Origin: JANLQX01 sp043775075
Lineage (GTDB): Bacteria; Actinomycetota; Acidimicrobiia; Acidimicrobiales; JANYDT01
NCBI GenBank assembly: GCA_043775075.1
Contig: JAYVSS010000045.1
Location: 1-12,247 of the forward strand
Reading direction: 5' to 3'
Length of the DNA stretch: 12,247 nt
The position numbers and the translations under genes were made by a program. This document shows positions 1 through 6,054 of this stretch, in pieces. Positions within the stretch are counted from its first letter, which is position 1. Each line of letters opens with the position of its first letter. Below the pieces are notes generated by a model. It saw only the letters and a list, made by a program, of their open reading frames with translations. It ran no database searches and had not been told where the DNA came from.

Positions 1-59
1 CGACGTGGGTTGCCCGGATCGGCCTTGAGGCTGCACTTGTCCGGGCCCGTCAACGGCAC
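1..59 (-). CDS. Possible 5' end of a minus-strand gene cut by the window edge
   Basis: A minus-strand reading frame opens at a GTG (57-59) and stays open to the edge, giving MPLTGPDKCSLKADPGNPR with mostly G or C in third positions. It would lie 48 bases downstream of the 92-residue gene and continue the same minus-strand series. No clear ribosome binding site is visible. A plus-strand frame is also open from base 1 to a stop at 139-141, so the coding strand is uncertain. The visible part is too short to recognise a family. Confidence 0.2.
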   Translation of the reverse strand, partial: MPLTGPDKCSLKADPGNPR

Positions 60-107
60 CCGACCAGCGCAGTACCTAGGCGCCGTGAAACGTGACGGCG
101 AGGACCG

Positions 108-386
108 TTATGACCGGTACAGGTCTCGGACGATCAGGTGACACCCAACATGCGGCGGAGGACCGTCGTCGAAGGCGGAGAACACGAGGACCCAACCGTC
201 AGGTAGCCAAGCGACTGTTCGTTCAGCGCGACCGTCGTTTGACGGCAGGGTCGTGTATTCAACTTTCGGTCCGTGTGTCCGGCTCAACACCTCGGCGAGT
301 GCGTCTAGCAACAGGTCGAACTCGTCGTCGTGTGCCAACCCACGTAGCGATGAGTCGATTACGTGATAGTTAAGCCACGCACACAC
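108..386 (-). CDS. Small hypothetical protein, 92 aa, last of a three-gene set
   Basis: I do not recognise this family. The protein is acidic in its first half (an HDDEFDLLLDALAEVL helix) and ends in a beta-like stretch, WVLVFSAFDDGPPP, then GCHLIVRDLYRS. It has no signal peptide or membrane segment. The start is a GTG placed directly after the TGA of the upstream 77-residue gene with no spacing and no visible ribosome binding site, so translation probably depends on coupling. It sits in the putative element next to the tRNA-Lys fragment. A toxin-antitoxin or phage-accessory role is possible but nothing in the sequence shows it. That the frame is coding is moderately certain. Confidence 0.5.
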   Translation of the reverse strand: MCAWLNYHVIDSSLRGLAHDDEFDLLLDALAEVLSRTHGPKVEYTTLPSNDGRAERTVAWLPDGWVLVFSAFDDGPPPHVGCHLIVRDLYRS

Positions 387-620
387 TCAGCTAGAGCGCC
401 GAGCCAAGCGTCGCATCTCATCGGCGCTAACAGCCGGTCCGAAATCGTCGCATGTGGCTATCCGTGCGTCGATTAGGTCCTGTGCGTCAAGAAAAGCAGA
501 TTCGACGAAATGGGCGCGTGCTGCGAGCCGTCTGAGTGCTTGGCGGGCGGCAGCGACGTCAACCGGACCCGGCATCGGGAACGTGCGCTCCAAGGGTCTC
601 TCAATTGCGAGCATATTCAA
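387..620 (-). CDS. Small hypothetical helical protein, 77 aa
   Basis: I do not recognise this family. The protein is mostly predicted helix, with an Arg/Ala-rich segment (AARQALRRLAARAHF) followed by an acidic helix (SAFLDAQDLIDARI) and a basic tail (MRRLARRSS). The chosen start is TTG at 618-620. It lies 6 bases after a strong GGAGG inside the end of the upstream gene and overlaps that gene's stop as TTGA. An in-frame ATG at 612-614 is the alternative but is 12 bases from the GGAGG. The tight overlap with the DUF3467 gene and the zero-gap junction with the next gene indicate one transcript. Function is unknown. Confidence 0.55.
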   Translation of the reverse strand: MNMLAIERPLERTFPMPGPVDVAAARQALRRLAARAHFVESAFLDAQDLIDARIATCDDFGPAVSADEMRRLARRSS

Positions 621-910
621 GACGCACCTCCCGGGGTGATCGCGCCAAACGACTTTTCGTATTGGTCTACGTTTTCGGCTATTGCTTTCGCAATCTTAAA
701 GATAACCGATGGCGGTATCCGGATTCTCGCAACAACGTCGTAAGGCAAAGTCATCGGCCCTTCTTCGGAATTGTCTGGCGGGCTTACTGCGCACGCAAAG
801 TCAACGGTGAACTCGGTGTCCGTGTGCCAGACCGCCGCAAAGTTGGCGTACACGCCCTTTCGGAGTTCGGGCGTGAGATTGAGCTGGATATTGGTCTGCT
901 CGATCGCCAT
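617..910 (-). CDS. DUF3467 family protein
   Basis: This 97-residue protein matches the DUF3467 pattern from memory: an N-terminal strand (TNIQLNLTPELRKGVYANFAAVWHTDTEF is one continuous block, residues about 6-34), then VDFACAVSP, then RIRIPPSVIFKIAKAIAENVDQYE near the C-terminus. The family's biochemical role is not established; members are small cytosolic alpha/beta proteins. ATG at 908-910 is preferred; a GTG directly before it (911-913) is also possible. It is the first gene of a minus-strand set with two small unknown genes. The DNA here is noticeably more A+T-rich than the core genes to the right, consistent with acquired DNA. Family assignment is fairly confident, role unknown. Confidence 0.7.
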   Translation of the reverse strand: MAIEQTNIQLNLTPELRKGVYANFAAVWHTDTEFTVDFACAVSPPDNSEEGPMTLPYDVVARIRIPPSVIFKIAKAIAENVDQYEKSFGAITPGGAS

Positions 911-960
911 CACCGAAGCCTAGGCACCCCTCGACAGGGACTGCTACTTCCGCCGTTCAC

Positions 961-976
961 CCTACGAATGCGTAGG
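961..976. repeat. Perfect 6-bp inverted repeat
   Basis: CCTACG and CGTAGG are separated by AATG. It lies about 50 bases upstream of the DUF3467 start on the minus strand and just left of the direct repeats. It could be an operator for the small-gene set or part of a recombination site. The sequence does not distinguish these. Confidence 0.4.
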
Positions 977-984
977 TGGCGGGC

Positions 985-1013
985 GTGTGCGAATCGTGTG
1001 CGAATTTGTGCGC
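985..1013 (+). repeat. Tandem copies of a GTGTGCGAAT motif
   Basis: GTGTGCGAATC (985-995) is followed directly by GTGTGCGAATT (996-1006) and a decayed third copy TGTGCGC (1007-1013). The copies lie about 90 bases to the left of the tRNA-Lys fragment. Short direct repeats beside a tRNA-derived core resemble the arm-type sites of tyrosine-recombinase attachment regions, but no integrase gene is in view to confirm this. Confidence 0.5.
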
Positions 1014-1104
1014 TGACCTGTCGATCACCCGCACACCTTGTCACCCCGAAAGCCTATAGATCCGCCGTTCTGAGACACGAGGCGACACTGTGCACACGTT
1101 CAGG

Positions 1105-1150
1105 ACAGACTTTTAATCTGTTGGTGCGGGGATCGAGACCCCGGCGGCCT
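1105..1150 (+). other. tRNA-Lys(TTT) 3'-half fragment, probable attachment site
   Basis: The geometry is exactly that of a tRNA from the anticodon arm onward. Stem ACAGA (1105-1109), loop CTTTTAA with anticodon TTT (1112-1114 by loop position) and stem TCTGT (1117-1121) are followed by a 5-base variable region. The T arm is CGGGG (1127-1131), loop ATCGAGA, then CCCCG (1139-1143), and a 7-base acceptor strand GCGGCCT follows. No 5' acceptor AGGCCGC or D arm is found at the required distance, and position 54 of the T loop is A instead of the near-universal T. It is therefore not a working tRNA. Such 3' halves typically mark the far end of an element inserted into a tRNA gene. In that reading the element lies to the left and the native chromosome to the right. 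Confidence 0.6.
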
Positions 1151-1171
1151 ACAAGTGCCCGCAAGGGCAAG

Positions 1172-1197
1172 ACGCCCCCGGTCACGGCCGGGGGCGT
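1172..1197 (+). terminator. Strong hairpin after the tRNA-Lys fragment
   Basis: ACGCCCCCGG pairs perfectly with CCGGGGGCGT across a 6-base loop (TCACGG), giving a 10-bp G+C-rich stem. The following bases (TACCGTTTGT) hold a few T but no long T run. Its place 21 bases after the tRNA-like acceptor end suits the native terminator of a tRNA-Lys gene. The symmetrical stem could also stop transcription arriving from the TPR gene on the other strand. Confidence 0.6.
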
Positions 1198-1337
1198 TAC
1201 CGTTTGTATGGCGCTCCTAGAGCCGGTCCCGTGGTGTGGCGATTCAGGTTTGGTTTGGTTGCGGCACTGGCAGCGGTCGGACATTCCCGCTCACCGGTCA
1301 GCGGCCCGCCCTGGCTGCGCTTCTCAACAGAGCCTAT

Positions 1338-1355
1338 TCAGCGGTTTGCCGCTGA
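1338..1355 (-). terminator. Small hairpin downstream of the TPR gene
   Basis: TCAGCGG and CCGCTGA form a perfect 7-bp stem with a TTTG loop, 30 bases beyond the stop of the minus-strand TPR gene. No T tract follows in the minus direction, so termination there is only suggested. Confidence 0.3.
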
Positions 1356-1385
1356 CCGCGATGCAGACAGCGAAGATGCGAACTA

Positions 1386-1940
1386 CTACTTCTTCTTCGG
1401 CCCCTTGAGGGCCGCGGCGAGGTCTTTGTACTGCTCGCATGAAACACCGCAGATCGTCTTGAGCTTCGCCAGATTGGCCTTGGCCTTCGCCGTTTGGCCC
1501 AGCTTGATGTACGCCACGCCCTGGTACTCGAGGGCTCCGGTGTGCTGAGGATTGAGGGCAAGGGCGGCGTCGTAATAGGTGAGCGAACCTTTGGCGTCGC
1601 CGTTGTTGCGGGTGGCGTAGCCGAGGAGATTTTGCACTTCGGCATTCTTTGGATCGACGACCGCCGCCTGCTTCAGCGTGACCAATGCTTCGGTCCAGTT
1701 CTTCGCCGCAATCGACGAACGACCGGTGGCCAACAATGCATCGACTGACTTCGCCGCCGTCGCACCAGAAGCGGGTGCGGTCGTCGGGACCGTGGTGGCT
1801 GCACCGCCGAGAGTGAGGGGGGCGGCGACCGACGACGGTGGGGTGACTGCACTTCCACCGGTGTCGGCTGCCCACGCAGCTACCGGGACGACGGTAAGGA
1901 CGGCGGCAAGACAAGCGGAACGAACGGCCATGCAATTCAT
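1386..1940 (-). CDS. Secreted TPR-repeat protein
   Basis: This 184-residue protein begins with a signal peptide: MNCMAVR, then a hydrophobic core to about residue 20, then AWA|AD with likely cleavage after residue 24. A Ser/Thr/Ala/Pro-rich linker (about 27-62) follows. Three TPR units cover roughly 64-164, with typical helix pairs such as NWTEALVTLKQAAVVDP and GSLTYYDAALALNP. The end resembles TPR proteins carrying a conserved Cys pair, here Cys164 and Cys168 (CGVSC), which could form a disulfide outside the membrane. The tail is basic (GPKKK). The start at 1940 is chosen because AAGGAG lies at good spacing upstream. TPR units usually mediate protein contacts; the partner is unknown. Confidence 0.85.
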   Translation of the reverse strand: MNCMAVRSACLAAVLTVVPVAAWAADTGGSAVTPPSSVAAPLTLGGAATTVPTTAPASGATAAKSVDALLATGRSSIAAKNWTEALVTLKQAAVVDPKNAEVQNLLGYATRNNGDAKGSLTYYDAALALNPQHTGALEYQGVAYIKLGQTAKAKANLAKLKTICGVSCEQYKDLAAALKGPKKK

Positions 1941-1944
1941 AAAA

Positions 1945-1954
1945 TTCTCCTTCA
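1945..1954 (-). promoter_or_regulatory. Ribosome binding site fixing the TPR gene start
   Basis: On the minus strand TGAAGGAGAA lies a few bases before the ATG at 1940. It excludes the longer reading that begins at 1997 and would hide the signal peptide behind 19 extra residues. Confidence 0.7.
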
Positions 1955-2013
1955 AACGGGTGATCTTCGCCAGGTGCGTGCCGACTTCGAGGAACACCGA
2001 TGACGGCTCCCGC

Positions 2014-2019
2014 TACACT
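2014..2019 (+). promoter_or_regulatory. Candidate -10 element of the tRNA-Gly gene
   Basis: TACACT lies 13 bases before the mature tRNA 5' end, a usual distance for a tRNA promoter. No good -35 hexamer is visible at 16-18 bases, so this is tentative. Confidence 0.35.
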
Positions 2020-2032
2020 GCAACGGAGTCGT

Positions 2033-2103
2033 GCGGATGTCGTTCAATGGTAGGACATCAGCTTCCCAAGCTGAGAATGCGGGTTCGATTCCCGTCATCC
2101 GCT
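2033..2103 (+). tRNA. tRNA-Gly(CCC)
   Basis: All arms fold. The acceptor strands are GCGGATG (2033-2039) and CATCCGC (2096-2102), with discriminator T at 2103. The D stem is GTTC/GGAC, with a G-U pair. The anticodon stem is TCAGC/GCTGA, with loop TTCCCAA placing anticodon CCC at 2065-2067. The T arm has loop TTCGATT. The CCA end is not encoded and must be added after transcription. CCC reads the GGG glycine codon, and the tRNA stands alone between two minus-strand genes. Confidence 0.95.
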
Positions 2104-2301
2104 CTCGTTCCTCCGAGTCGTTACCCATGCGAGGATCTCGAGCCCGGGTCGTCATCAGCAGTCGGCGAGATTCGCAAATGCCTGGCAGATCCGGTGCCGA
2201 CTGTCGGCATTCAGTGTGCCGAGTCGTCGCGTTAGCAGTACATCGGCACGCCGAGGCTGTCGAACATGTAGATGGGCTGGATCGTCGCCCGCCCATGTCG
2301 G

Positions 2302-2598
2302 TTACGCCCCGCCGCGCAGGCCCTTGGCCAGCTCGACACAGGTGGGGCAGATCGGAAACTTCTCAGGGTTGCGGCTGGGCACCCATTCCTTGCCGCACAA
2401 CGCTTTGACTGGCGTGCCCATGACCCGCGCCTCAGTCACCATGGCCTCGGCACTGCGCTTTGACGCCATCGGGTGTTTAGAGTTCGCCGCCACGTAGTGG
2501 GCGAATCGCTCGTGATCACCGTCGTTGTTGGACACCCGAGGGGTCTCGACGATGTCGGGGCTTTCAATGACCGGAAGGACCGTCAACGGCGTGGGCAT
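2302..2598 (-). CDS. DUF3039 family protein
   Basis: This is a small actinobacterial protein of unknown function (98 residues from the chosen start). The signature is GDHERFAHYV (about residues 27-36), followed by PVKALCGKEWVPSRNP and FPICPTC. Cys68, Cys84 and Cys87 resemble an incomplete zinc knuckle. It is probably cytosolic, with no signal peptide or membrane segment. The start is uncertain. ATG at 2598 has GGAG only one base away, whereas upstream ATG 2649 or TTG 2652 would add 17 or 18 residues without a clear ribosome binding site. It follows udk on the same strand after 84 bases and may be co-transcribed with it. Family assignment is strong from the motif order; function is unknown. 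Confidence 0.8.
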   Translation of the reverse strand: MPTPLTVLPVIESPDIVETPRVSNNDGDHERFAHYVAANSKHPMASKRSAEAMVTEARVMGTPVKALCGKEWVPSRNPEKFPICPTCVELAKGLRGGA

Positions 2599-2682
2599 GC
2601 TCCAAGTCTGGCGCAATCCACGGGCTCCGTGGCGTGTGGCATCCCCCATCAAGCCGGAGGCGCGATCAGGACTCCCACATCG

Positions 2683-3357
2683 TTACTGCGCCCCGCTAAC
2701 CCACGCCGAGTTGAAGACATCTACGCGCGCCGTCAGCATCTGCAGCGCCGGCTCGTTTTTGCCACCGTGGGGAATGATGACGTCGGCATAGCGCTTCGAC
2801 GGTTCAACGAAGTTGAGGTGGGCCGGGCGCACCGTTTCCAGGTACTGGTGAATGACGGACTCGGTGGTGCGGCCCCGCTCGGCGACGTCTCGCGTGAGGC
2901 GGCGGATGAATCGCACGTCGGCATCAGCGTCAACGAACACTTTTAGGTCCATGAGCTTGCGCAGGCCCTGCTCCCACAGCACCAGGATGCCTTCGATGAC
3001 AATGATCGGGGCCGACGGAACCGTCTCGGTCTGCGCCGTGCGGGAGAAGGTGGAAAAGTCATACACGGGCACTTCGACGGACTCGCCCCGCATCAACTTG
3101 CGCACGTGGTCGCGCAATAATTTCCAGTCGAAGGATTCGGGATGGTCGTAGTTCACGGCGGCTCGGCCTTCGGGCGACAGGTGACTTTGGTCGAGGTAAT
3201 ACGAGTCGAGGGCGATTACCGCCACCTGCCGGTGACCGACCTTGGCAATGACGCGGTCGGCCACGGTGCTCTTCCCTGAGCCGGTCCCTCCGGCCACGCC
3301 AATCACCAGTCGGCGATTTGCGTCGGCGGCCTCGGTTTCTAGCTTCGGCGACGACAT
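2683..3357 (-). CDS. udk: Uridine kinase
   Basis: Uridine kinase phosphorylates uridine and cytidine to UMP and CMP with ATP or GTP, in cytosolic pyrimidine salvage. The 224-residue protein has a P-loop GGTGSGKST (23-31), the substrate-site segment DSYYLD (51-56), and the family motif NYDHPESFDW (69-78). VPVYDFSTFSR and the IEGILVLW strand follow, then the lid-like RLTRDVAERGR. Length and motif order match the udk/PRK family throughout. The ATG at 3357 has no strong ribosome binding site. It is divergent from the EtfD-like gene with 107 bases between them. Identification is very secure; use of other nucleosides cannot be judged. Confidence 0.93.
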   Translation of the reverse strand: MSSPKLETEAADANRRLVIGVAGGTGSGKSTVADRVIAKVGHRQVAVIALDSYYLDQSHLSPEGRAAVNYDHPESFDWKLLRDHVRKLMRGESVEVPVYDFSTFSRTAQTETVPSAPIIVIEGILVLWEQGLRKLMDLKVFVDADADVRFIRRLTRDVAERGRTTESVIHQYLETVRPAHLNFVEPSKRYADVIIPHGGKNEPALQMLTARVDVFNSAWVSGAQ

Positions 3358-3411
3358 GGCCGATGTGTCTAGCGCATGTTCTCCCCGCGCCCCTCGCCAG
3401 CCAACGAGATC

Positions 3412-3440
3412 TTGACGGCTGGTTCACGCTCTCGAGACTT
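3412..3440 (+). promoter_or_regulatory. Weak candidate promoter for the EtfD-like gene
   Basis: TTGACG (3412-3417) is a good -35 match. AGACTT (3435-3440), 17 bases on, is a poor -10. It lies in the 107-base divergent gap with udk, 25 bases before the start codon. Confidence 0.25.
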
Positions 3441-3464
3441 CGCCGACTACCGTTTCCGGTCGTT

Positions 3465-5708
3465 ATGGCATCTCATTCTGCGTCCGTTGCGGCGCCGCAA
3501 ACCGCTGGCAAAAAGCGCTTCGCGCCAAGCACCCTGGCCCTCGTGGTCGGCGGCGTGATGGCCACGATCACCGCGGTGTCGGGCATTGCTGCCACCCTCG
3601 AGCAGTGGCACGGCACGTCCAAGATCCATCGCGAGGTGTTCGGCAACATCCCGTCGGCCGTGCGCGCCGGTTTCTACACGATCCTGCCGATCCTCTTCCT
3701 GTCCGGCGCGTGGCTGTTCTCCCAGCGGGTCAAGAACTGGGAACGGGGCGCCCCGGATAATCGCAAGACCACGAAGAAGAACGCCAAGAATCGCATGGCC
3801 GACTTCCGCTCCGGTGTGTACATGCAGACGCTGATGCGCGATCGTGGCGCCGGGCTCATGCACTCGATGATCTACTTCGGTTTCATTGGCCTCTTCGCCG
3901 TGACCACCGTGCTGGAGATCGACCATCAACTCCCGAACTCGTTGAAGTTCCTGCACGGCGACGTCTACCGCGGCTATTCGGCTTTTGGCGAGACCGCGGG
4001 CCTGCTTTTCATCGGCGGCATCCTGTGGGCCATGTACCGCCGTTACGTACAGCGGGTCTATCGCATTCGTACCAAGAGCCGACCCGAAGACGCCGTCATC
4101 TTGGTCAACTTTCTGCTCCTGGGAGTGTCCGGCTTCCTGGCCGAAGGGGCGCGCATCGCTTTGACCGGGCGGCCGTCGTTTGAGAAGTGGAGTTACGTCG
4201 GCTATCCGATTTCTTCGCTGTTCGATGGCACCGCCAATCTGGCCAACTGGCACCGCTTCTTTTGGGGTTTGCATGTCGTCGCGTTCTTTTCGTTTCTGGT
4301 GATTTTGCCGATTACGAAGTTGCGCCACATGTTTACGTCACCGCTTAATATGTACCTCAAGGATCGGGAGCGGCCCAAGGGTGCGATGCGCCCGATGCCG
4401 AACCTCATGGAAACGTCGCTCGAGTCCTTCGGGGCATCGACCATCGAAGACTTCACGTGGAAGCAGTTGCTCGATACCGACGCCTGCACGATGTGCGGTC
4501 GTTGCACTGCGGTCTGTCCGGCCCATGCCACGGGCAAGCCACTTGATCCGCGTGAGATCGTGTTGAAGGTTGGCACCGTGATGTCACTCACAGGTCCCAA
4601 CGGTGGTTCGGTGTCACCGCCGGTCTCCATCGACGGGGAATTGAAGGTCAAGACGTCGAGCGTGTTTGAGCGCATCACCTCGGAAGAAATTTGGGCCTGC
4701 ACCACGTGCAAAGCATGCGATGAAAACTGTCCGGTTGGAATCGAGATTCTCGACAAGATTCTCGATATGCGCCGCTATCTCTCCCTCATGGAATCGAACT
4801 TTCCGAGCGAACTGGGTAACGCCTACCGTTCCATGGAGAACTCCGGAAACCCATGGGGAATCGGACAAAATGAACGCCTCGGGTGGGCCAAAGATCTTGA
4901 TGTTGCCGTAGCCGAACCGGGTCAGCCAATCACCAGTGAGTACCTGTACTGGGTGGGATGTGCCGGTTCGTTCGACGACAAGAACAAAAAGGTCACCGCC
5001 GCCACGGTGAAGCTGCTGCGTCGGGCCGGAATCGACATCAGCGTGCTCGGGCCGAACGAGCAGTGCACCGGTGACCCGGCCCGCCGCTCGGGCAACGAAT
5101 ATGTGTTCCAAATGCTCGCCATGGCCAACGTAGAAACGCTGAACGGGATGGGCGTGCGCAAGATCGTCACCCAGTGCCCGCACTGTTTCAACACCTTGCT
5201 CAACGAGTACCCGCAACTTGGCGGCCACTACGAGGTCGTCCACCACAGCCAACTTCTCGAGGCGCTCATTGCCGATGGTCGGCTGGACCTCAGTGGAGCG
5301 TCGCTCGATGAGCGCATCGTCTATCACGACTCGTGTTACCTCGGCCGACACAACGACGTCTACGCCGCGCCGCGCAAGGTCCTTGGTTCACTCAAGGGCA
5401 TTCAGATTGTGGAGGCGCCACGCAACGGGACCAAGGGCATGTGCTGTGGTGCGGGTGGTGCTCGCATGTGGATGGAGGAAGACACCGGGACCAAGGTCAA
5501 CGACGAGCGATCCCAGGAGCTCCTGGACACCGGTGCGTCACGCGTCGCCACCGCCTGTCCGTTCTGCTACATCATGATGGACGACGGCGTGAAGGGTCAT
5601 GGCCGCGACGACGTGATCGTGCAGGACATCTCGATGCACCTCCTCGAAGCCGTGGAGAAGGCCGAGCGCGCTGGGGTCTCGGACTCGCCCGTCGTCACCA
5701 CGCTTTAG
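3465..5708 (+). CDS. Membrane Fe-S oxidoreductase, EtfD-like (ETF:menaquinone type)
   Basis: This 747-residue protein probably takes electrons from electron transfer flavoprotein, reduced by acyl-CoA dehydrogenases, and passes them to menaquinone at the cytoplasmic membrane, as proposed for mycobacterial EtfD (Rv0338c). Six membrane helices lie at about 24-46, 66-88, 131-152, 173-193, 208-228 and 262-285. They include His133, His263, His270 and His288 as possible haem ligands, as in NarI-like domains. Two 4Fe-4S motifs follow: Cys341/344/347/351 and Cys412/415/418/422. Two CCG (HdrB/HdrD) domains come next. The first has Cys499, Cys534 (CTG rather than CCG) and Cys571/574; the second has Cys624, Cys660/661 and Cys698/701. 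The frame extends upstream to 3318, but that would run into udk, so ATG 3465 is preferred despite a weak ribosome binding site. No etfAB lies nearby. The architecture is certain; the electron donor is inferred. Confidence 0.88.
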   Translation: MASHSASVAAPQTAGKKRFAPSTLALVVGGVMATITAVSGIAATLEQWHGTSKIHREVFGNIPSAVRAGFYTILPILFLSGAWLFSQRVKNWERGAPDNRKTTKKNAKNRMADFRSGVYMQTLMRDRGAGLMHSMIYFGFIGLFAVTTVLEIDHQLPNSLKFLHGDVYRGYSAFGETAGLLFIGGILWAMYRRYVQRVYRIRTKSRPEDAVILVNFLLLGVSGFLAEGARIALTGRPSFEKWSYVGYPISSLFDGTANLANWHRFFWGLHVVAFFSFLVILPITKLRHMFTSPLNMYLKDRERPKGAMRPMPNLMETSLESFGASTIEDFTWKQLLDTDACTMCGRCTAVCPAHATGKPLDPREIVLKVGTVMSLTGPNGGSVSPPVSIDGELKVKTSSVFERITSEEIWACTTCKACDENCPVGIEILDKILDMRRYLSLMESNFPSELGNAYRSMENSGNPWGIGQNERLGWAKDLDVAVAEPGQPITSEYLYWVGCAGSFDDKNKKVTAATVKLLRRAGIDISVLGPNEQCTGDPARRSGNEYVFQMLAMANVETLNGMGVRKIVTQCPHCFNTLLNEYPQLGGHYEVVHHSQLLEALIADGRLDLSGASLDERIVYHDSCYLGRHNDVYAAPRKVLGSLKGIQIVEAPRNGTKGMCCGAGGARMWMEEDTGTKVNDERSQELLDTGASRVATACPFCYIMMDDGVKGHGRDDVIVQDISMHLLEAVEKAERAGVSDSPVVTTL

Positions 5709-5725
5709 CTGTTCGGGTCGGTCCG

Positions 5726-5962
5726 TTGTCTGATCTGTTTGCTGCGCCTTCACCGGAGATCGCCGAGTTCTCGGCCGCCGACGACCTGGAGTTCACCTGC
5801 CCGCGGTGCGGATTGTCTGTACAGCAAATGTTCTATGGACCGTGTGGTGCGTGCGTTGACGAGTTGCGGACGAAGATCGGGCTGGAGCGCAAGGACGTAG
5901 ACGTGGCCGACTACGTTCCCAAGATGAACGTAACTCCCAACGCCGTCGCATCCAAGGAGTAG
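5726..5962 (+). CDS. Small zinc-ribbon protein, TTG start
   Basis: This 78-residue protein reads MSDLFAAPSPEIAEF at the N-terminus, followed by a compact zinc ribbon: Cys25/Cys28 (CPRC) and Cys40/Cys43 (CGAC), spaced 11 residues apart. A polar tail ends at ASKE. The frame is open far upstream inside the EtfD-like gene, but only the part after that gene's stop (5708) is plausible coding, and TTG at 5726 is the first reasonable start. No strong ribosome binding site is visible. It lies 17 bases after the EtfD-like gene on the same strand, so co-transcription is likely. The zinc ribbon could bind nucleic acid or a protein partner; I do not know the function. Confidence 0.7.
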   Translation: MSDLFAAPSPEIAEFSAADDLEFTCPRCGLSVQQMFYGPCGACVDELRTKIGLERKDVDVADYVPKMNVTPNAVASKE

Positions 5963-6054
5963 CCGCACCCGAGCGTGTGGGGTGGCTGCGGGATACTCAC
6001 ACGCCGGAATCGGAAAACTAGTGTTGTCCGGGTGATTTCTTTGAACGGCGGCCA

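Larger units (their letters stand above)
914..1385. other. Gene-free stretch with integration-site features
   Basis: I find no convincing protein gene here on either strand. In order it holds a 6-bp inverted repeat (961-976), short direct repeats (985-1013), a tRNA-Lys 3'-half fragment (1105-1150), a GCAA-loop hairpin (1156-1169), a strong terminator-like hairpin (1172-1197), and a weaker hairpin (1338-1355) just downstream of the TPR gene. Between 1198 and 1337 I see nothing specific. Confidence 0.6.

Noticed and set aside
1105..1150. A complete, functional tRNA-Lys
   Set aside because: No 5' acceptor strand or D arm exists at the required distance, and the T loop departs from the near-universal TTC.
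536..1408. Plus-strand open frame of 290 codons
   Set aside because: It is antisense to the DUF3467 gene, runs through the tRNA fragment and hairpin, and gives an Arg/Cys-rich protein with no family resemblance.
1324..1935. Minus-strand 203-codon frame overlapping the TPR gene
   Set aside because: Arg/His/Pro-rich shadow of the TPR gene, which has a signal peptide, repeats and a ribosome binding site in its own frame.
2230..2296. Minus-strand peptide reading ending in IYMFDSLGVPMYC
   Set aside because: It looks protein-like but is very short, has no start with a ribosome binding site, and overlaps the end of the DUF3039 gene; probably chance.
3318..3464. 49-residue N-terminal extension of the EtfD-like protein
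   Set aside because: It would overlap the start of divergent udk and is basic and unlike the family; the ATG at 3465 gives a normal N-terminus before the first helix.
3447..5351. Long minus-strand frames (293 and 245 codons) inside the EtfD-like gene
   Set aside because: These are antisense shadows of a GC-rich gene; the plus-strand frame has all expected Cys motifs.
5963..6054. Possible terminator between the zinc-ribbon and CDF genes
   Set aside because: CCGCACCC and GGGTGGCTGCGG pair only with a 4-base bulge and no T run follows.
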